A stretch of 9,257 bases of DNA from Planctomycetota bacterium (lineage in GTDB: Bacteria; Planctomycetota; Phycisphaerae; WQYP01). The position numbers and the translations under genes are program-made. Below, piece after piece: positions 1 to 6,405 of this stretch. Under the pieces are notes generated by a model that worked only from the letters and a program-made list of their open reading frames with translations, was not told where the DNA came from and ran no database searches. The stretch spans positions 1 through 9,257 of the forward strand of contig JAJZEY010000085.1 of the NCBI GenBank assembly GCA_021805585.1. The letters run 5' to 3'. Positions within the stretch are counted from its first letter, which is position 1. The number at the start of each line of letters is the position of its first letter.

Positions 1-711
1 ATCCAGCCTAAAGTGCTGTTTCCCGCGGCCGCCAAGGATACCTATCAATACCTTCGGGAACGGGGTTATGCTCTGCCCCCGTTTCAGCAATATGCCACGG
101 CACATTTTCGGACATTTCGGCGGCGGTTTATCTGGTCGGCCATTCGGCGTCGTGATTTTGACGCGATGGATATGGTGGCCGACGTGCTGGCGCGGCTGGA
201 GGTTCCGATGCACGACGTGGACCGGCCGGCGCTGGCATGGCTCTGGTATCGGCCGGTGCTGCGTCAGACGCGTGTGGAACCCGGCACGCTGGACATGCTG
301 CGGGAACTGCGCGGTCGCGGATTAAAGCTGGCAATTGTGTCCAATACCTGCGCACCGGGAATTTGTGTGGATCGGCATCTGGCGGATGAACATCTTCTGG
401 AATTTTTTCCAACGCGGGTGTATTCCTCCAACACCATTTACCGCAAACCGCATCCGCATATTTTCCGCACCGCGCTTCATGAACTCGGCGTTACGCCGCG
501 GCAGGCTATTTTCGTGGGAGATCTGATTCGCGCCGACATCAAGGGAGGCCGCCGGATGGGCATGACCACGGTCTGGAAGCCGGCCGGCACCGCGAAGAAA
601 TCCACACTTCGGTACAAGCCGGACCATGTGATTCGCAGAATCACCGAATTGCCGCGCGTCGTGGACCGTCTGATGGACGGCCGGAACGCCCGGGCGGCAC
701 AAACGACATAA
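1..711 (+). CDS. HAD-superfamily hydrolase, 5' end outside the window
   Basis: This is a haloacid dehalogenase-like hydrolase, a family of mostly phosphatases that work through a phospho-aspartate intermediate; the substrate cannot be told. The reading frame is open to base 1 (it begins I-Q-P-K-V), so the GTG at 13 is probably internal. The catalytic DxDGT motif I, which should lie just before these residues, is outside the window. Visible motifs are motif II in LAIVSNT (Ser codon at 340), the motif III lysine in YRKPHPHIF (codon at 445) and motif IV in FVGDLIRADIKGG (Asp codons at 520 and 535). The stretch of about 90 residues before motif II is helical and fits a C1-type cap, as in subfamily IA. 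The PDHVIRRITELPRVVD ending is typical of this group. It converges on mutM with only 7 bp between stop codons. Family assignment is firm; function is unknown. Confidence 0.85.
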   Translation: MQPKVLFPAAAKDTYQYLRERGYALPPFQQYATAHFRTFRRRFIWSAIRRRDFDAMDMVADVLARLEVPMHDVDRPALAWLWYRPVLRQTRVEPGTLDMLRELRGRGLKLAIVSNTCAPGICVDRHLADEHLLEFFPTRVYSSNTIYRKPHPHIFRTALHELGVTPRQAIFVGDLIRADIKGGRRMGMTTVWKPAGTAKKSTLRYKPDHVIRRITELPRVVDRLMDGRNARAAQTT

Positions 712-718
712 TTGTATA

Positions 719-1588
719 TTAATTTATATCTTTACATTTTTGATTTGCAATCGGTTTTAATCGCGTTGCGGTTTGACGCTTCTGGCATACCGGACAGAAC
801 ACCGTCGTGCGGGCACTGACTTGAATGGATTTAAGGGCGTGGCGGCAGCGGTTGCACGGCAGTCCGCCCCGACCATACACTTGCAGACGTTTGGCAAAGC
901 GCCCCTCCCGCATGGAAACGTTGCGGTAATCGCGCAGGGTTGTTCCACCGAGCCGCATTGAAGCCGCCAGAATTGTTCCAATGCACTTGACCAGCAGATC
1001 AATTTGCACAGCGGAAAGGCGGCTTAAAAGCTGCTGCGGGTGCAGCTTGGCCAGCCACAGCGCTTCGTCAATATAAATATTGCCCAGTCCGGCGACATCA
1101 CGTTGTGAAAGCAGTGTGGTTTTTAAGCGTCCGCCGGCCCTTCGCCAGTGTTGCAGATCGCTGGATTCCAGCAGAAGGGCATCGACGCCAACGCCTTTGT
1201 GTATGTGTTTTGCCCGCGCCTGATCCATGCTTTCGTGCAGCCAGACCCCGCCGAATCGCCGCGGGTCGCGGATGCGTATCTGCCGCTCGGAATCAAGCGT
1301 AAAAATAAGATGCGTGTGCTTTTCCACGCCGCCGCTGGTTGGCTCGGCGGATATGCGCCCGCTCATGCCCAGGTGCAGCACCAAAGTCTGTTCGTGATCC
1401 AGCCGGCAGAAAAGCCATTTACCATGGCGGTCAATCGCGACAACCTTGTGGCCACGGATGTGTGGCAACAGCGCGAGTCCGGCGCGAATGTAGTCGGGGC
1501 GCAAAATCTGAATATCAACGATTCTGGCTCCCACGAGAACCGGAACCAGCGTGCGCCGAACTTCCTCAACTTCAGGCAATTCAGGCAT
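719..1588 (-). CDS. mutM: Formamidopyrimidine-DNA glycosylase (Fpg/MutM)
   Basis: This base-excision repair enzyme removes oxidised purines such as 8-oxoguanine and formamidopyrimidines, then nicks the strand by beta,delta-elimination. The product is 289 residues, normal for the family. It begins MPELPEVEEV, giving the catalytic N-terminal proline (after Met removal) and glutamate. Lys57 in HGKWLF is the conserved catalytic lysine. The Met of LHLGMSG and the Arg and Phe of DPRRFGG match the residues that fill the gap left by the flipped base. GLGNIYIDEALW is the helix-two-turn-helix. The C-terminal zinc finger has Cys245, 248, 265 and 268, with Arg260 before the last pair. The frame stays open upstream to a TTG at 1654, but ATG 1588 is the start because proline must follow the initiator; a GGGGG stretch lies 7 bp upstream. 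It follows the response regulator by 82 bp on the same strand and could be co-transcribed. Confidence 0.97.
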   Translation of the reverse strand: MPELPEVEEVRRTLVPVLVGARIVDIQILRPDYIRAGLALLPHIRGHKVVAIDRHGKWLFCRLDHEQTLVLHLGMSGRISAEPTSGGVEKHTHLIFTLDSERQIRIRDPRRFGGVWLHESMDQARAKHIHKGVGVDALLLESSDLQHWRRAGGRLKTTLLSQRDVAGLGNIYIDEALWLAKLHPQQLLSRLSAVQIDLLVKCIGTILAASMRLGGTTLRDYRNVSMREGRFAKRLQVYGRGGLPCNRCRHALKSIQVSARTTVFCPVCQKRQTATRLKPIANQKCKDIN

Positions 1589-1670
1589 TAACCAACCCCC
1601 GAACCGGCTTATAAAGCGAGCTAAGCGTCCCCATAGATGGGACGACCGCCGCAATGCGATAGTTCAATGA

Positions 1671-2090
1671 TCAGGCGGTGGGAGCGGCGGCTTCAGCCTT
1701 TGGTGGCGGGTTTAACAGGCGTTCCATGGAGGCCAGCAGGCGATCCATGCGGAACGGCTTGTTCAGGTAATCATCCACACCCAGCGATTCGGCGTAGGTT
1801 TTATGTCGGGTCCCAAGGTTCCCGGTAATCATAATGACATGCGGCTTGGTTCCTTTGGGTTTGCGGGCCTTGATGCGTTCAAGCACCAGAAAGCCGCTGC
1901 GCTTGGGCAGCATCATATCCAGAATAATCAGGTCTGGCTGCTCTTTTTCCGCAATGTCCACCGCGGTGTTACCGTCGGCGGCGGAAAAAATCTTGGCACC
2001 GGTGGTGGAAAGCGCCGCGGTGATGGTGGTCAGCACATCGGCGTCGTCATCGACAACTAAAATTGAACGATCTTTGAATTGGTCAGCCAT
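1671..2090 (-). CDS. Single-domain (CheY-like) response regulator
   Basis: A stand-alone receiver domain of 139 residues with no output domain. It would accept a phosphoryl group from a histidine kinase and act by protein contact. The acidic pocket is Asp14-Asp15-Asp16 in ILVVDDDADVL. The predicted phosphoacceptor is Asp58 in LIILDMMLP, the switch threonine is Thr89 in VIMITGN, and the conserved lysine is Lys111 in NKPF. All key residues are present, so it should be active. After the receiver fold there is only a short Pro/Ala-rich tail (PPPKAEAAAPTA). ATG 2090 is preceded by GGAG with a 10-bp spacer. No kinase gene is in the window, so its partner is an orphan or encoded elsewhere. It lies 110 bp downstream of icd and 82 bp upstream of mutM, all on one strand. 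The sequence after the switch threonine (RHKTYAESLGVDDYL) resembles planctomycete receiver proteins from memory. Confidence 0.93.
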   Translation of the reverse strand: MADQFKDRSILVVDDDADVLTTITAALSTTGAKIFSAADGNTAVDIAEKEQPDLIILDMMLPKRSGFLVLERIKARKPKGTKPHVIMITGNLGTRHKTYAESLGVDDYLNKPFRMDRLLASMERLLNPPPKAEAAAPTA

Positions 2091-2100
2091 GATTTTAATA

Positions 2101-2120
2101 CTCCTGAGGAAAAATCCTCA
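2101..2120 (-). promoter_or_regulatory. Hairpin abutting the ribosome-binding site of the response regulator
   Basis: On the minus strand TGAGGA, a TTTT loop and TCCTCA form a perfect 6-bp stem (2105-2120). It is followed directly by GGAG (2101-2104), the Shine-Dalgarno sequence 10 bp before ATG 2090. A stem touching the ribosome-binding site could affect translation or protect the transcript's 5' end. The repeat is seen directly; a regulatory role is a guess. Confidence 0.4.
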
Positions 2121-2136
2121 ACCTAATAAGAAATCC

Positions 2137-2177
2137 AAAATAAATTCCCCGGCGCGGCGTTGGTTGTCGTGCCGGGG
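2137..2177 (-). terminator. Putative intrinsic terminator after icd
   Basis: Reading the minus strand, 24 bp past the icd stop, CCCCGGC (2177-2171) can pair with GCCGGGG (2153-2147) around a 17-base loop. The stem is followed by AATTTATTTT. It is GC-rich and a T-rich tract follows, as in a Rho-independent terminator, but the loop is long and the tract is broken by A residues. It may be partial, letting some transcripts reach the response regulator. Confidence 0.45.
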
Positions 2178-2200
2178 GCGAAATCGCGATGCCTGAGGTT

Positions 2201-3487
2201 TCAGGCCAGGTTCCCGATTAACGCATCGGCAAACGCACTGCAGCGAACTTCGGTTGCGCCGGTCATCAGACGGGCGAAATCGTAGGTGACAATTTTCGAC
2301 GCAATGGTTCGTTCCAGCGAACGGATAATCGAATCCGCCGCCTCCTGCCAACCCAGATGCTCCAACATCATAACACCGGAAAGCACGACACTGCCAGGAT
2401 TTACTTTATCCAGATTCGCGTATTTGGGGGCCGTGCCGTGGGTGGCCTCAAAAATGGCGTGGCCGGAGTCCGAATTGATATTCCCGCCGGGTGCGATACC
2501 TATGCCGCCGACCTGTGCCGCCAGTGCGTCGCTTAAGTAATCGCCGTTAAGATTCAAAGTGGCAATCACATCAAATTCTTCCGGTCGGGTAAGGACCTGT
2601 TGCAGGGTAATATCGGCGATGGAGTCTTTAATGACAATGCCGTTGGGCAGCTTGCACCACGGGCCGCCATCTATTTCCACTGCTCCATATTTTTCCCTGG
2701 CGATCTGGTATCCCCAGTCACGGAAGGCCCCTTCCGTGAATTTCATGATATTGCCCTTGTGCACCAGATTCACGCTTTTACGCTTGTGTAGAATGGCGTA
2801 ATCAATGGCCGCACTGATCAGCCGTTGTGAACCTTCCTTGCTGACCGGCTTCATGCCGATGCCGGAGGTTTCCGGAAACCGGATTTTGCCGTAGGACTTG
2901 GGAAATTCTTTTTGAATAAATTCCAGTATTTTTTTGGTTTCCGGTGAACCGGCCTGCCATTCCACGCCGGCATAAATATCTTCCGTATTTTCGCGAAAAA
3001 TAACCATGTTGACCGCTTCAGGGCGTTTGACCGGACTCGGCACGCCGGTGAAATAACGCACCGGCCGCAGGCAAATGTAAAGGTCCAGCAATTGGCGAAG
3101 CGCAACATTTAAAGAACGGATGCCGCCACCAACCGGCGTGGTAAGCGGGCCTTTAATGCCGACAAGAAAATGCCGGAAGGCTTCGACCGTGTCATCCGGC
3201 AGCCACGCTTTGGCGTCGCCTTCCGGAGTGCCGGTTTTGAATTTATTGAATGCCTTTTCTCCGGCGTAAACTTCCATCCAGGCGATTTTGCGTTTGCCGT
3301 GGTAGGCCTTGGCCACCGCTGCATCCAACACCCGCACACTGGCCCGCCAGATATCGGCACCAGTGCCATCCCCTTCAATAAAAGGAATAATCGGCTGGTC
3401 CGGGACGTGAAGCTGTTTTCCTGAACCCATCGTAATGGTATGGCCCTGTGCGGGAACGGTAATGGTCTTAAAGTGCGGGTGGCTCAT
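2201..3487 (-). CDS. icd: NADP-dependent isocitrate dehydrogenase
   Basis: This TCA-cycle enzyme oxidatively decarboxylates isocitrate to 2-oxoglutarate in the cytoplasm, producing NADPH. The 428 residues are close to the homodimeric bacterial enzyme (416 in E. coli). Substrate residues are in place with a +12 offset from E. coli numbering: Ser125, Asn127 and Arg131 in RSLNVALRQ, Arg141 in ICLRPVRY, Arg165 and Tyr172 in [14 protein letters not shown]. Ser125 is equivalent to the serine phosphorylated by AceK in enterobacteria; no aceK is seen here. NADP preference is supported by Lys355-Tyr356 in THGTAPKYA and by Tyr402 and Arg406 in TYDFARLM, the residues that hold the 2'-phosphate. ATG 3487 is preceded by AAGGA at a 9-bp spacing. 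The roughly 25-residue start before [14 protein letters not shown] matches the family. It is the first gene of its strand series. The upstream region carries paired heptamers and, further out, a small mobile element. Confidence 0.97.
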   Translation of the reverse strand: MSHPHFKTITVPAQGHTITMGSGKQLHVPDQPIIPFIEGDGTGADIWRASVRVLDAAVAKAYHGKRKIAWMEVYAGEKAFNKFKTGTPEGDAKAWLPDDTVEAFRHFLVGIKGPLTTPVGGGIRSLNVALRQLLDLYICLRPVRYFTGVPSPVKRPEAVNMVIFRENTEDIYAGVEWQAGSPETKKILEFIQKEFPKSYGKIRFPETSGIGMKPVSKEGSQRLISAAIDYAILHKRKSVNLVHKGNIMKFTEGAFRDWGYQIAREKYGAVEIDGGPWCKLPNGIVIKDSIADITLQQVLTRPEEFDVIATLNLNGDYLSDALAAQVGGIGIAPGGNINSDSGHAIFEATHGTAPKYANLDKVNPGSVVLSGVMMLEHLGWQEAADSIIRSLERTIASKIVTYDFARLMTGATEVRCSAFADALIGNLA

Positions 3488-3526
3488 GCCGGAAAGTCCT
3501 TATCTGTTTGCGAATAAACCCTTTTC

Positions 3527-3543
3527 ATACAGTCCAATACAGT
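3527..3543. repeat. Two ATACAGT heptamers one helical turn apart upstream of icd
   Basis: ATACAGT occurs at 3527-3533 and again at 3537-3543, a 10-bp period. A degraded third copy (CAACAGC, 4 of 7 bases) falls in phase at 3547-3553. The exact pair lies about 40-55 bp upstream of the icd start codon, where a promoter or operator would be expected. In-phase direct repeats can be binding sites for a regulator, but two 7-bp copies can also arise by chance. No convincing -35/-10 pair could be picked. Confidence 0.35.
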
Positions 3544-3581
3544 ATCCAACAGCGGCAAATCACACAAGCGGGCGATGAACA

Positions 3582-3590
3582 GTGCGGATG
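3582..3590. repeat. Target-site duplication, left copy
   Basis: GTGCGGATG directly abuts the outer end of the left inverted repeat of the small mobile element. The identical 9 bases abut the right end at 3711-3719. A perfect flanking duplication at the exact boundaries is the signature of transposase-mediated insertion. Confidence 0.8.
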
Positions 3591-3710
3591 GGGTCTGCCA
3601 ATTTTTCCGGCGTGGTGCGGTTTTTCGCCTTCACCGCCCGTATTTCATTGGTGCCGACGCCATTTCATATAATTCCCACGTGGCCTGACGCCCGATTTAT
3701 TGGCAGACCC
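3591..3710. mobile_element. 120-bp MITE-like non-autonomous transposable element
   Basis: The element begins with GGGTCTGCCAAT (3591-3602) and ends with its exact reverse complement ATTGGCAGACCC (3699-3710). Allowing four mismatches, the inverted repeats extend to 23 bp (3591-3613 and 3688-3710, 19 of 23 matching). A 9-bp duplication, GTGCGGATG, flanks both ends exactly. The interior holds no substantial open reading frame, so the element would need a transposase supplied in trans by a full-length insertion sequence with the same ends. A 9-bp duplication is compatible with several insertion-sequence families; I do not assign one. It sits between the divergently placed icd 5' region and the 3' end of the transporter operon, so it breaks no recognised gene. 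Confidence 0.8.
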
Positions 3711-3719
3711 GTGCGGATG
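3711..3719. repeat. Target-site duplication, right copy
   Basis: A second perfect copy of GTGCGGATG, directly abutting the right inverted repeat. Removing the element plus one copy would rejoin 3590 to 3720 and give the presumed empty site. Confidence 0.8.
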
Positions 3720-3999
3720 TGCCCGTTTTTATTGAGAAGGGAAAATGTTGCATAGCGGATAGATAGATGGGACTCCGGCGAAATGCCTTTCCTGAAAGCC
3801 ATGTTCCTTCCTGCAACGCCAGCGAAGCCGCGAGACGCCCGCCCCCCGGACGATTGAGATTCAGGCCTGAATTGAAGTTCACGCCTACTTCGGCGTTGGG
3901 CGTTTGGCTTGCATTTCTTCTTGATCTTTCCGACCAGCGGACAAGAGGCCCAAGCTTCAGGTGCTTTACAACAGACAAGCAGGCGGTCGAACGTACGTA
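3720..3999. other. Gene-free stretch downstream of the transporter operon
   Basis: This 280-bp stretch follows the stop of the ATPase gene and reaches the mobile element. I see no gene I can support and no clear terminator for the operon. It contains a short GATA run (GATAGATAGATGG near 3759), the 8-bp palindrome ACGTACGT at 3991-3998, and a potentially folded block at 3830-3908 described separately. Open frames cross it on both strands (3697-3978 minus and 3767-4003 plus), but neither has a recognisable domain and the minus one ends inside the mobile element. A decayed gene, a dispersed repeat or a non-coding RNA are all possible. Confidence 0.5.
3830..3908. other. Potential three-way-junction fold around a 14-bp palindrome
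   Basis: ACGCCC (3835-3840) pairs with GGGCGT (3898-3903), extendable on the + strand by G-U, A-U and, past one mismatch, two more pairs to 3830/3908. Inside lie the perfect 14-bp palindrome ATTCAGGCCTGAAT (3859-3872) and a second hairpin, ACGCC-TACTTC-GGCGT (3881-3896). Together they could form a three-armed structure in RNA or a protein-binding site in DNA. The pairings are seen in the sequence; a biological role is unproven. Confidence 0.3.
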
Positions 4000-5085
4000 T
4001 TAAGCCGGGGCATGGGTGCGATAAAAATTCAGATTCGGTACCGTAGTCGTGGCGGCGGAATAGTTTGGTGCGCTGAACGTGGCCGCCCAGTGGCCAGTTG
4101 TAACTTCCTTAAGTTCCGGCATTTTAGCGCGACATAATTCCCGCGGCCCCGGCGGGCACAGGGTGCAACGCGGTTCAAATCGGCAGGTGTTCAGCCAGGT
4201 CCGCGGGCTGGGAACCGTGCCCGGAATAGTCGTCAGCAGTTCGGCCTCATGCCCCAGTCGCGGAACGCAGCTTAACAGCCCTTGCGTATAGGGGTGAAGG
4301 GGATGATCAAAAAGATCATACACATTGGCAAACTCCACAATCTTTCCGGCGTACATAATGGCCACGGTGTCCGCATTTTCGGCCACCACGCCCAGGTCGT
4401 GGGTAATTAAAAGCAGGGCCATGCCGGTACTTTCCCGCAGTTCGGTCAGCAGTTCAAGAATCTGTGCCTGAATAGTGACATCCAGTGCGGTGGTCGGTTC
4501 ATCGGCAATCAGCAGGTCCGGCTTGCAGGCCAGGGCCATGGCTATCATGATGCGCTGTTTCATGCCGCCGGACATTTGATGCGGAAATTCCCGCAGCCGC
4601 CGCGCCGGGTCCGCCACGCCCACACGCTTAAGTGAATCCACGGCCAGATCCATCGCATCGCGGAATGACACTTTCTGATGGAGGTCAATGGCTTCCATAA
4701 TTTGGTCGCCAATGGTGAAAACCGGATTAAGGGAAGTCATCGGCTCCTGAAAAATCATGGCAATGCGTCCGCCGCGAATCTGCCGCATGCGTTTTTCCGG
4801 AAGTTTCAGCAGGTCCTGGCCGTTGAATATAATTTCGCCCGCCGTTATTTTTCCCGGCGGTTCGGGGACCAGGCGAAGAATGGACATGGCGGAAACACTT
4901 TTGCCGCATCCGGATTCCCCCACCAGCGCCATGGTCTGACCCGGGTAAATGGAAAAGGAAATGCCATCCACGGCGGGAATCGGTATCCCATTGGCATCGC
5001 GAAATTCAGTGCGGAGATTTCGCACTTCCAGCAGTGGAGCAGCCGGTGGAACGCGGGGTATTAAATTGGAAGTGTCCGTTTGCAC
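4000..5085 (-). CDS. Peptide ABC transporter ATP-binding protein (OppD/DppD type)
   Basis: This is the cytoplasmic nucleotide-binding subunit that powers the importer encoded by the genes just upstream. In 361 residues it has Walker A GESGCGKS (56-63), Q-loop [10 protein letters not shown] (Gln113), signature MSGGMKQR (171-178), Walker B LLIADEP (Glu196), D-loop ALD and the switch His229 in ITHDLG. The C-terminal part (about 260-340) is the oligopeptide/dipeptide extension, with [18 protein letters not shown] and a cysteine cluster at 301, 307, 310 and 318. The cysteine often found after the GH of this extension is absent (GHWAATF). The start is GTG 5085, with AAGGA 7 bp upstream; the ATG just before it runs straight into TAA. 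It is 18 bp downstream of the OppC-type permease and is the last gene of the operon. No second ATPase (OppF) follows, so it may form a homodimer or pair with a protein encoded elsewhere. Confidence 0.94.
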   Translation of the reverse strand: MQTDTSNLIPRVPPAAPLLEVRNLRTEFRDANGIPIPAVDGISFSIYPGQTMALVGESGCGKSVSAMSILRLVPEPPGKITAGEIIFNGQDLLKLPEKRMRQIRGGRIAMIFQEPMTSLNPVFTIGDQIMEAIDLHQKVSFRDAMDLAVDSLKRVGVADPARRLREFPHQMSGGMKQRIMIAMALACKPDLLIADEPTTALDVTIQAQILELLTELRESTGMALLLITHDLGVVAENADTVAIMYAGKIVEFANVYDLFDHPLHPYTQGLLSCVPRLGHEAELLTTIPGTVPSPRTWLNTCRFEPRCTLCPPGPRELCRAKMPELKEVTTGHWAATFSAPNYSAATTTVPNLNFYRTHAPA

Positions 5086-5092
5086 ACTTACA

Positions 5093-5097
5093 TCCTT
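5093..5097 (-). promoter_or_regulatory. Ribosome-binding site fixing the GTG start of the ATPase gene
   Basis: AAGGA on the minus strand lies 7 bp before GTG 5085. The only nearby ATG upstream, overlapping this site, is followed at once by TAA. This supports GTG as the start. Confidence 0.6.
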
Positions 5098-5103
5098 AAA
5101 ACA

Positions 5104-6405
5104 TTAAGTTGACGACATGTGTCGTGGATCAATGGCATCCCGTGCCGCATTGCCAATAATGTAAAACGCCAGCACCGCCAGAAACAGAGCCATGCCCGGT
5201 CCCATTGCCTGCCACCAGCGAAACACCACGCCGGGCTGGCCGGCCGCATTAAGCATCTGCCCCCAGGACGCGGTCGGGGGATTGACGCCGACACCCAGGT
5301 AGCTTAACCCGGATTCACTGGTGATGGCACCGGCAATGCCGAAACTCACGGACACGAGCACCGGTGTTAACCCGTTGGGCAGCATGTGCCGCAGCATCAC
5401 GCGGCTGCGCGGCAGGCCGGCGGCAATGGCCGCGGTTACATAATCGAGCTTGCGAATGCGCAAAAATTCCGCCCGGATAAATCGCGCAATGCCGGTCCAT
5501 CCGGTGACGCCGAAAATCAGCATGATGACGAATATATCACGTCCATAAATGGCGATAAAAATAAGAATCAGAAAAAAGGTCGGAATTCCTTCCACCATTT
5601 CCACGATGCGCATGCCGACCAAGTCCACCACGCCCACAAAATAGCCCACCAGAGATCCCATGACAATACCAATCGCCAATGCGATGATCTGGCTTACAAA
5701 CCCGATCTCCATCGCCACCCGCGCCGACCACAACAGCCTGGCCAGTTCATCGCGGCCATCACCGTCCGTGCCCAGCCAATGACGGGTGGAGGGCAGTTTG
5801 TTGACCAGATTTTTTTCCAGCGGCTCCATGGTGGCGTAACCCCAGGGAATTGGCGCAAAAATGGCATGTGTAATCCGTCCATCATGGGCCATCCGATGGT
5901 AATCATGCGCATCAAGATAATTTCGGTGAAAACAGGCGATCAGCAATCCACCCAGAATGGCGGCCAGAAGCAGTCCTCCCAGCCAGCGCATGCGCATGGA
6001 ACGCCGCAGCAGCAGGTCGCGACATTTTGCTGTTCGGCGATAGATTGGCAGATAAAGCAGTACGGCCGTCACACTGATCAACCATAAGTAATCGACGTTG
6101 GTAAGCGAACGGAAAAGCGGGAAAATCCGCTGCGCCGGATGGCCGGGGCTTGCCGGAATGACCGCGGTATAGGGTCGGGAATTAGCCAGAAACGGGATGA
6201 ATCCCGCCAGCAGAACCAGAATTGCGACATACCCGACCGCGCACTTGGCCGCGGCCGGCCGCAGCAGATGTCCAAGAACCACATCCCAGTACGACTTGCC
6301 TGGTGCCATGGCCGATCCGGATACCTGACCGGATGTCTGGCCGGAGATCGGACCGGAGGATTGACCGGCGGGCTGCGAAGAGGTGGCGGATGGCGTATCA
6401 GTCAT
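5104..6405 (-). CDS. Peptide ABC transporter permease, OppC/YejE type, with extended N-terminus
   Basis: This is one of the two membrane subunits of the importer. The core is typical: HWLGTDGDGRDELARLL (about 209-225) before the transmembrane domain, then the coupling-loop motif AAIAAGLPRSRVMLRHMLPN and the ending AARDAIDPR. IRAEFLRIRKLDYVTAA and YFVGVVDLVGMRIVEM resemble E. coli YejE as I recall it. At 433 residues it is about 100-130 longer than a usual OppC. The excess is N-terminal: a Ser/Gly/Gln-rich tail (1-36) and apparent membrane segments at about 54-74, 104-122 and 142-159, where the family normally has one before the GTD motif. The extra pair keeps the GTD loop on the outer face. 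It overlaps the upstream permease by 8 bp (ATG 6405 against TGA at 6398-6400), implying translational coupling; GGTGAG precedes the ATG at short spacing. Confidence 0.93.
   Translation of the reverse strand: MTDTPSATSSQPAGQSSGPISGQTSGQVSGSAMAPGKSYWDVVLGHLLRPAAAKCAVGYVAILVLLAGFIPFLANSRPYTAVIPASPGHPAQRIFPLFRSLTNVDYLWLISVTAVLLYLPIYRRTAKCRDLLLRRSMRMRWLGGLLLAAILGGLLIACFHRNYLDAHDYHRMAHDGRITHAIFAPIPWGYATMEPLEKNLVNKLPSTRHWLGTDGDGRDELARLLWSARVAMEIGFVSQIIALAIGIVMGSLVGYFVGVVDLVGMRIVEMVEGIPTFFLILIFIAIYGRDIFVIMLIFGVTGWTGIARFIRAEFLRIRKLDYVTAAIAAGLPRSRVMLRHMLPNGLTPVLVSVSFGIAGAITSESGLSYLGVGVNPPTASWGQMLNAAGQPGVVFRWWQAMGPGMALFLAVLAFYIIGNAARDAIDPRHMSST
6317..6376. repeat. Five degenerate 12-bp tandem repeats in the permease N-terminus
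   Basis: Five units of 12 bp, each starting CCGG, run head to tail on the + strand: 6317-6328, 6329-6340, 6341-6352, 6353-6364 and 6365-6376, for example CCGGATACCTGA then CCGGATGTCTGG. On the coding strand they give four-residue repeats of the form x-S-G-Q (SSGP, ISGQ, TSGQ, VSGS) at about residues 12-31. The unit is a multiple of three, so copy-number change would not shift the frame. Confidence 0.75.

Noticed and set aside
1..60. HAD hydrolase as a variant lacking motif I
   Set aside because: The frame is open to base 1 and motif I would lie just upstream, so the absence is an edge effect rather than biology.
712..730. Bidirectional terminator between the HAD gene and mutM
   Set aside because: The junction is AT-rich and only 7 bp long between stop codons. 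No stem of useful length was found.
1148..1591. Plus-strand open frame of 147 codons
   Set aside because: It lies wholly antisense to mutM and has no domain or family resemblance.
1626..1644. CGTCCC/GGGACG stem between the response regulator and mutM as a terminator
   Set aside because: There is a 6-bp stem with a 7-base loop, but no T-run follows on the minus strand, so nothing supports termination.
1589..1654. 22-residue N-terminal extension of Fpg from a TTG codon
   Set aside because: Fpg needs proline directly after the initiator methionine for catalysis, so ATG 1588 is the real start.
3697..3978. Minus-strand open frame of 93 codons in the gap
   Set aside because: It has no recognisable domain and no clear ribosome-binding site. 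It is overlapped by an open frame on the other strand, and its last codons and stop lie in the mobile element's terminal repeat.
5386..6087. Plus-strand open frame of 233 codons
   Set aside because: It is antisense to the OppC-type permease, whose motifs are unambiguous. The translation is rich in His, Gln, Asn and Arg without any domain, as expected of a shadow frame.
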